Assembly: GCA_902493585.1 (NCBI GenBank)
Contig: CABUPZ010000045.1
Location: 1 to 19,537, forward strand
Length of the DNA: 19,537 nt
Direction of reading: 5' to 3'
DNA from: an uncultured Fusicatenibacter sp.
Lineage (GTDB): Bacteria; Bacillota; Clostridia; Lachnospirales; Lachnospiraceae
The translations under genes were made by a program, and so were the position numbers. Shown here one piece after another: positions 14,858-19,537 of this stretch (within the stretch, counting starts at the first letter, position 1; every line of letters begins with the position of its first letter). The notes below the pieces were generated by a model. It was given only the letters and a program-made list of their open reading frames with translations, was not told where the DNA came from and searched no databases.

Positions 14858-15889
14858 ATGTATAAGATAAGAAAAGAACAGCTTTCCGCTCTGCTTGAGA
14901 CCGTAGGCAGGAACATGGATCTTTATCTGCCGGTGGACAACAACGGAAAGACAAATTTCGGCATCTGGACAGAAGATGCAAAGGTCGATCTGGAGACCTT
15001 AAAGACTGTGAAATCCCCGAAGGATGCGTTTTTTCCTCAGAGTGAGATCCTGTACTCCTGCTATAAGGATGCAAAGAAGATCAATATCACTCCTCAGGAA
15101 CTGGTGAACCAGGATTTTGTGATCTTCGGCGTACGTCCCTGTGACGTCCGCGGTTTTGAGGTGCTGGACCGTGTATTCCTGGCGGATCCTGTGGATACCT
15201 ATTATGCGGCCAGAAGAGAACATGGCATCGTAGTTTCTCTCGCCTGCCATGAACCGGAGGAATCCTGTTTCTGTAAAGTCTTTGACATCGACGCGGCAGC
15301 GCCGGAAGGTGATGTGGCAATGTGGGCGGTGGAAGACCTTTACTGTATGGAAGCAAGAACGGAAAAGGGAGAGAAATTCCTGGAACTGGTAAAAGAACAT
15401 CTGGAACCGGCCGCAGATGAGGACGGAGCGAAGGTTTCCGCAGAACAGGAAGCCATCCGCACGATCATTGAGAAGCTGCCGTACAGCCATCTGTCTCTGG
15501 AAGGCTGGGATGGAAACGCCACACAGGAAAAATTTGACGATCCGCGCTGGAAAGAGCTTTCTGACGCCTGTCTTGCCTGCGGAACCTGTACGTTCTCCTG
15601 CCCGACCTGTCAGTGCTACGATATCAAAGATTTCAATACGGGACATGGGGTGCAGAGATACCGCTGCTGGGATTCCTGCATGTATTCAGACTTTACCCTG
15701 ATGGCTCACGGAAACAACCGTACCACACAGCTGCAGAGATTCCGTCAGCGCTTCATGCACAAGCTGGTTTATTATCCGGCAAACAATGATGGTATGTATT
15801 CCTGCGTAGGCTGCGGCCGCTGTGTGGAGAAATGTCCGCAGGGACTGAACATCGTCAAGGTGATCAAACGTATGGGAGGCTCAAAGTAA
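14858..15889 (+). CDS. flxB: FlxB/AsrA-like iron-sulfur subunit
   Basis: This 343-residue protein resembles the A subunit of anaerobic sulfite reductase and the beta subunit of sulfhydrogenases, which act with an FAD/NAD subunit like the one encoded next. An N-terminal domain has GVRPCDVRGFE near 91-101 and LACHEPEESCFC near 128-139. A pair of [4Fe-4S] motifs follows at C238, C241, C244, C248 and C316, C319, C322, C326. The start has AAGGGG shortly upstream. Its stop overlaps the flxA start (TAATG), indicating coupled translation. No sulfite reductase catalytic subunit gene is nearby, so a sulfite role is unlikely. Its job here is electron transfer from the NADH-oxidising flavoprotein. Confidence 0.82.
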   Translation: MYKIRKEQLSALLETVGRNMDLYLPVDNNGKTNFGIWTEDAKVDLETLKTVKSPKDAFFPQSEILYSCYKDAKKINITPQELVNQDFVIFGVRPCDVRGFEVLDRVFLADPVDTYYAARREHGIVVSLACHEPEESCFCKVFDIDAAAPEGDVAMWAVEDLYCMEARTEKGEKFLELVKEHLEPAADEDGAKVSAEQEAIRTIIEKLPYSHLSLEGWDGNATQEKFDDPRWKELSDACLACGTCTFSCPTCQCYDIKDFNTGHGVQRYRCWDSCMYSDFTLMAHGNNRTTQLQRFRQRFMHKLVYYPANNDGMYSCVGCGRCVEKCPQGLNIVKVIKRMGGSK

Positions 15890-16737
15890 TGTGTAATTGT
15901 GGAAGCGAAGAGAAGAAAAATGTGCTGCTGCCGCAGGTTGGCGTGATCACGGATATCCGTCAGGAAACACCGGACGTCAAGACCTTCCGTATCGTGAAAC
16001 CGGACGGCACAAAGCTTTTTGATCATATGCCGGGACAGTGCGGAATGCTCTGTGTTCCGGGCGTCGGAGAGGGTATGTTCTCCATCACCTCCTCCCCGAC
16101 CAACAAAGAATATCAGGAATTTTCCATCAAGGAATGCGGCGTTCTGACTACTTACCTGCACAATATGGAAGTAGGCGATGAGATCCTGGTCCGCGGACCT
16201 TATGGAAATCATTTCCCTGTGGAGACAGTCCTGAAAGGACAGAACCTGCTGTTTATCGCCGGCGGTATCGGTCTTGCGCCACTGCGCTCCGTGATCAACT
16301 ACGTGCTGGACAACCGGGAGAATTACGGAACCGTAGACATTGTGTACGGTTCACGTTCCGCGGATGATCTGGTACAGCTGAAGGAGATCCGGGAAAAATG
16401 GATGAATGCGAAGGATGTCAATGTGCATCTGACCATCGACCGGGAGCAGGAAGGATGGGACGGCCATGTGGGCTTTGTTCCGAACTATGTGAAAGAACTG
16501 AATATGTCCACAGACAAGGTAGCGCTGATCTGCGGACCTCCGATCATGATCAAATTCACGCTGCAGGGACTCCAGGAAGTGGGATTTGACAAGACTCAGG
16601 TGTACACCACTTTGGAGCTCCGGATGAAATGCGGAGTCGGAAAATGCGGCCGCTGCAACATCGGAAGCAAGTATGTCTGCAAAGACGGTCCTGTGTTCCG
16701 CTGCGATGAAATCGATGAGTTACCGAACGAATATTAA
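15889..16737 (+). CDS. flxA: FlxA/AsrB-like FAD- and NAD(P)H-binding oxidoreductase subunit
   Basis: This 282-residue protein of the ferredoxin-NADP reductase superfamily is closest in layout to AsrB, PyrK and sulfhydrogenase gamma. An FAD-binding barrel carries the MFSITS variant of the flavin motif (63-68). The nucleotide-binding domain has GGIGLAPLRS (125-134) and CGPP (215-218), and a C-terminal [2Fe-2S] site uses C248, C253, C256 and C264. It is the natural entry point of NADH electrons into the Flx-Hdr complex. The start at 15889 shares bases with the flxB stop and has GGGAGG ten bases ahead; an upstream in-frame ATG (15832) lies well inside flxB and is rejected. NADH rather than NADPH is assumed from the family and from Rex control, not shown. 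Confidence 0.87.
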   Translation: MCNCGSEEKKNVLLPQVGVITDIRQETPDVKTFRIVKPDGTKLFDHMPGQCGMLCVPGVGEGMFSITSSPTNKEYQEFSIKECGVLTTYLHNMEVGDEILVRGPYGNHFPVETVLKGQNLLFIAGGIGLAPLRSVINYVLDNRENYGTVDIVYGSRSADDLVQLKEIREKWMNAKDVNVHLTIDREQEGWDGHVGFVPNYVKELNMSTDKVALICGPPIMIKFTLQGLQEVGFDKTQVYTTLELRMKCGVGKCGRCNIGSKYVCKDGPVFRCDEIDELPNEY

Positions 16738-16753
16738 TTGGAGGATATAGAAA

Positions 16754-17428
16754 ATGCAGGAAATGGTGAATATTTTTATCTTCGGCAAGAAGTATTCCGT
16801 ACCCGGAGACCTGACGATTATGACTGCCATGGAATATGCCGGTTACCAGTTAAAGCGCGGCTGCGGCTGCCGTCACGGATTCTGCGGCGCCTGTGCGACC
16901 ATCTACAGGATCAAGGGGAAAAATGAACTGAAAACATGTCTGGCATGCCAGACGCAGGTGGAAGACGGCATGTACATTGCCAGCCTTCCGTTTTATCCGA
17001 TCGATAAAAGAACTTACAATATGGAAGAGATCCGTGCGGAACAGCGCGTGATGATGGATCTGTATCCGGAAATCTACAGCTGTATCGGATGCAACGCATG
17101 TACCAAGGGATGTCCGCAGAACCTGAATGTGATGCAGTATATCGCATATGCGCAGAGAGGTGATTTCGAGGCGTGTGCAGAGGAATCCTTTGACTGCATC
17201 GGCTGCGGAATCTGTGCTTCCCGCTGTCCGGCAGGGATCTCCCACCCGATGGTCGGAGAACTGGCGAGACGTCTGACCGGAAAATACATCGCACCGAAAT
17301 GTGAGCATCTCCAGAACCGTGTGGACGAGATCAACGAAGGAAAATTCGATGATCTGATCGAACAGGTGATGCAGAAACCGATCGAAGAGATGCAGGAACT
17401 TTACAACAACCGTGAGATTGAGAAATAA
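16754..17428 (+). CDS. Fumarate reductase iron-sulfur subunit (TfrB N-terminal-half type)
   Basis: This 224-residue protein has the SdhB/FrdB order of clusters: a plant-type [2Fe-2S] domain (C39, C44, C47, C62, with C37 and C65 close by), then two [4Fe-4S] motifs (C110, C113, C116, C120 and C148, C151, C154, C158). Ordinary FrdB carries one [4Fe-4S] and one [3Fe-4S] cluster. Two four-cysteine motifs instead resemble the TfrB subunit of methanogen thiol:fumarate reductase, but without its C-terminal CCG domain. That domain exists here as the separate hdrB. GGAGG (16740-16744) supports the start. The flavoprotein gene follows after 15 bases. It should carry electrons between the Hdr complex and the fumarate site. 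Confidence 0.86.
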   Translation: MQEMVNIFIFGKKYSVPGDLTIMTAMEYAGYQLKRGCGCRHGFCGACATIYRIKGKNELKTCLACQTQVEDGMYIASLPFYPIDKRTYNMEEIRAEQRVMMDLYPEIYSCIGCNACTKGCPQNLNVMQYIAYAQRGDFEACAEESFDCIGCGICASRCPAGISHPMVGELARRLTGKYIAPKCEHLQNRVDEINEGKFDDLIEQVMQKPIEEMQELYNNREIEK

Positions 17429-17443
17429 GGAGGGGAGCAGGAC

Positions 17444-19048
17444 ATGTATACAGCCAAAATGCAGGAATCTATCAAAAAGGTAGAAGCCACAAGAGCGGCG
17501 AGAATGGCTGCTGAGCCGAGAAGAATGACAGCAGAGGAAAAAGATACCCTTCTTGCGGCGTACCATCCGGATTACAAAGAGGATGGATTTGTCACTCTGA
17601 AAGTAGGCCCGAACAAAGGGGAGAAAGTGCCGACCGAGCTTGGCCGTCTGCTGGAATCCAACAGCCGCATCCTCAATGAGCGGATCGATCTGAACAAGAT
17701 CGATTACGATGTGGATGTTCTGGTTATCGGAGCCGGCGGCGCCGGTTCTTCCGCAGCCATCGAGGCACATGAAGCGGGCGCCAATGTGATGATCGTTACC
17801 AAACTGCGTATCGGTGATGCCAACACCATGATGGCAGAGGGCGGAATCCAGGCAGCGGACAAGGAAAACGATTCTCCGGCACAGCATTATCTGGATGCTT
17901 TCGGAGGCGGACATTTCGCCGCGCGTCCGGAGCTGCTGAAAAAGCTGGTAATGGAAGCGCCGGATGCGATCCACTGGCTGGAAAATCTTGGCGTTATGTT
18001 TGACAAGGATGCAGAGGGAAATATGATCACAACACACGGCGGCGGAACTTCCCGCAAGCGTATGCATGCGTGCCGCGATTATTCCGGCGCGGAGATCATG
18101 CGTACTCTGCGTGACGAAGTGATCAACCGCGGAATCCCGGTGGTAGAGTTTACTTCTGCGGTAGAGCTGATCAAAGACGACAAGGGTCAGGTGGCAGGAG
18201 CGGTTCTTCTGAACATGGAGACCGATGAATATCTGGTAGCGAGAGCAAAGACCGTCATCATTGCCACCGGCGGTGCAGGACGTCTGCATTACAACAACTT
18301 CCCGACTTCCAACCACTACGGCGCGACAGCGGACGGACTGGTGCTCGGATATCGTGTGGGAGCTCCTCTGCTGTACCAGGATACGATCCAGTATCATCCG
18401 ACCGGAGCGGCATACCCGTCTCAGATCTTCGGCGCGCTGGTAACGGAGAAAGTACGTTCTCTGGGAGCTATGCTGGTCAATGTGGACGGCGAGGCGTTTA
18501 TGCATCCGCTGGAGACCCGTGACGTATCTGCGGCAAGCATCATCCGTGAGTGCTCCGACCGTGAAAAAGGTGTGGAGACCCCGCAGGGCAAAGCTGTATG
18601 GCTGGATACTCCGATGATCGAGATGATCCACGGAGAAGGAACCATCGAAAAACGAATCCCGGCGATGTTGCGTATGTTCATGAACTACGGCATTGATATG
18701 AGAAAAGAGCCGATCCTGGTATATCCGACGCTGCATTATCAGAACGGCGGTCTGGAAATCAACGGGGAAGGCTTCACCAACGCGGTAAGCAACCTGCTGG
18801 TAGCAGGCGAGGCTGTGGGAGGAATCCACGGCAGAAACCGTCTGATGGGCAACTCTCTGCTGGATGTCATTGTGTTCGGACGTGACGCAGGAAAAGCGGC
18901 TGCAGCAAAAGCCAAAGACGTGACCCTCGGAACCATGAACCTGGATCACGTGAAAGAATATGCAAAAACTCTGGAGGAAGCGGGTCTGGACACTGGTATG
19001 GTATCTCCGCAGCTTCTGCCGGATTATGCCGGAAAGAGACATTTATAA
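17444..19048 (+). CDS. Soluble fumarate reductase flavoprotein subunit (FrdA/TfrA type)
   Basis: This 534-residue flavoprotein of the succinate dehydrogenase/fumarate reductase family is predicted to reduce fumarate to succinate. FAD loop GAGGAG lies at 96-101. Residues matching the E. coli FrdA active site are H318 (QYHPTG), R359 (TRDVS), H431 (LHYQNGG) and R466 (RNRLMGNSL). At the position of the covalent FAD histidine the sequence reads ANT, with N127, so FAD should bind non-covalently. An extra segment of about 85 charged residues precedes the FAD domain, while the usual C-terminal domain of about 100 residues is nearly absent. No membrane anchor genes follow, so the enzyme should be cytosolic. 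AAGGAGG precedes the start. L-aspartate oxidase is an alternative family, but the iron-sulfur and fumarase neighbours favour fumarate reductase. Confidence 0.88.
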   Translation: MYTAKMQESIKKVEATRAARMAAEPRRMTAEEKDTLLAAYHPDYKEDGFVTLKVGPNKGEKVPTELGRLLESNSRILNERIDLNKIDYDVDVLVIGAGGAGSSAAIEAHEAGANVMIVTKLRIGDANTMMAEGGIQAADKENDSPAQHYLDAFGGGHFAARPELLKKLVMEAPDAIHWLENLGVMFDKDAEGNMITTHGGGTSRKRMHACRDYSGAEIMRTLRDEVINRGIPVVEFTSAVELIKDDKGQVAGAVLLNMETDEYLVARAKTVIIATGGAGRLHYNNFPTSNHYGATADGLVLGYRVGAPLLYQDTIQYHPTGAAYPSQIFGALVTEKVRSLGAMLVNVDGEAFMHPLETRDVSAASIIRECSDREKGVETPQGKAVWLDTPMIEMIHGEGTIEKRIPAMLRMFMNYGIDMRKEPILVYPTLHYQNGGLEINGEGFTNAVSNLLVAGEAVGGIHGRNRLMGNSLLDVIVFGRDAGKAAAAKAKDVTLGTMNLDHVKEYAKTLEEAGLDTGMVSPQLLPDYAGKRHL

Positions 19049-19081
19049 TCAATAAAAACAGAGGAAAGGCAGGAGAGAGAA

Positions 19082-19537
19082 ATGCGTGAGATTCAGGCAA
19101 GCCAGATTACAGAAGTAGTCGAAAAGCTGTGTATCGAAGCCAACTACTATCTTCCGGAAGATGTGAAATGTGCGATCAAAAACTGCCGTGCCTGCGAGGA
19201 CGGCGAGATCGCGCAGGGTGTGCTCGATAACATCATTGAAAACTATGAGATCGCGGACGCGGAAGCCGTGCCGATCTGCCAGGATACGGGAATGGCATGT
19301 GTCTTTCTGGAAATCGGCCAGGATGTGCACATTGCCGGCGGCGATCTGACTGAGGCAGTCAACGAGGGTGTCCGCAGAGGATACGACAAAGGATATCTGA
19401 GAAAATCGGTTGTAAAAGATCCGGTGCGCAGAGGAAATACCGGAGACAATACTCCGGCAATGCTCTACACCGAGATCGTTCCGGGCGATCAGATCAAAGT
19501 GACCGTGGGACCGAAAGGTTTCGGAAGCGAAAATATG
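19082..19537 (+). CDS. Fumarate hydratase class I, alpha subunit (N-terminal part, cut by window end)
   Basis: The first 152 residues are present and the frame is still open at the last base. The sequence matches the alpha part of two-subunit, iron-sulfur class I fumarases, with ICQDTG (65-70) supplying a cluster cysteine (C66) and the later GNTGDNTPAM (118-127) typical of the family. The enzyme interconverts malate and fumarate. The related L(+)-tartrate dehydratase alpha subunit is similar, so the substrate is inferred from the fumarate reductase genes just before it. AGGAGAG lies shortly upstream of the ATG, and the 33-base gap after the flavoprotein gene has no terminator. The beta subunit would be expected next, outside the window. 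Confidence 0.87.
   Translation, partial: MREIQASQITEVVEKLCIEANYYLPEDVKCAIKNCRACEDGEIAQGVLDNIIENYEIADAEAVPICQDTGMACVFLEIGQDVHIAGGDLTEAVNEGVRRGYDKGYLRKSVVKDPVRRGNTGDNTPAMLYTEIVPGDQIKVTVGPKGFGSENM

Noticed and set aside
14858..16737. Anaerobic sulfite reductase AsrAB
   Set aside because: The two proteins resemble AsrA and AsrB, but there is no siroheme subunit AsrC. The surrounding hdr and flxD genes fit an NADH-oxidising Flx module instead.
16850..19042. Very long open frame on the minus strand opposite the fumarate reductase genes
   Set aside because: It is an antisense shadow of well-supported genes with intact domains. Its translation is rich in His, Ser, Arg and Cys without any family pattern, and it has no ribosome site or promoter. 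The same applies to long minus-strand frames at 7505-9004, 11341-12606 and 12676-13461.

Overview
The window looks like a chromosomal segment of an anaerobic Clostridia bacterium, most likely Lachnospiraceae-like. This rests on near 50% GC genes with strong AAGGAGG-type ribosome sites, very AT-rich promoters, a sporulator-type PhoH/PIN protein, and a dense set of oxygen-sensitive iron-sulfur and flavin enzymes. The species cannot be named from sequence alone. No rRNA, tRNA, CRISPR array, insertion sequence or phage gene was seen.

Left part (1-8956), general functions. A PhoH-like ATPase with a PIN domain is followed by an HD phosphohydrolase in one short operon. A DUF1275/YoaK membrane protein is divergent from a LysR-type regulator, and two related imperfect palindromes lie 32 bp apart between them. 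Next come a ClC-type chloride/proton antiporter with a C-terminal TrkA-C domain (perfect-consensus promoter), a MATE exporter, and a MurE-like Mur ligase with unusual motif residues. The last ten codons of the ligase gene lie in a perfect 25-bp inverted repeat.

Junction (8957-9269). This 313-bp, very AT-rich stretch holds the right arm of that repeat, a 13-bp hairpin, a strong promoter whose -35 box lies inside a near-perfect Rex (NADH/NAD+ sensor) operator, and a 15-bp palindrome at the expected transcription start.

Right part (9270-19537), one long operon with no visible internal terminator: ldh - hdrB - hdrC - hdrA - flxD - flxC - flxB - flxA - tfrB-like - tfrA/frdA-like - fumarase alpha (cut by the window end). 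FlxABC carry an NADH-oxidising module and FlxD a [2Fe-2S] connector to HdrA. HdrA is the flavin-based bifurcating subunit of the family, and HdrBC carry CCG-type clusters. The next two genes encode a soluble fumarate reductase: an iron-sulfur subunit plus a flavoprotein with the catalytic His/Arg set but an Asn where membrane-bound FrdA has its covalent FAD histidine. No membrane anchor genes are seen.

My interpretation, which is inference, is a cytosolic NADH-dependent electron-bifurcating fumarate reductase. Fumarase would supply fumarate from malate, NADH would be the donor, succinate the product, and ferredoxin would be reduced as a bonus. All would be redox-controlled through Rex together with lactate dehydrogenase, the competing NADH sink. 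The split iron-sulfur and HdrB halves together match the layout of the fused TfrB subunit of methanogen thiol:fumarate reductase, which supports a physical link between the Hdr and fumarate reductase modules.
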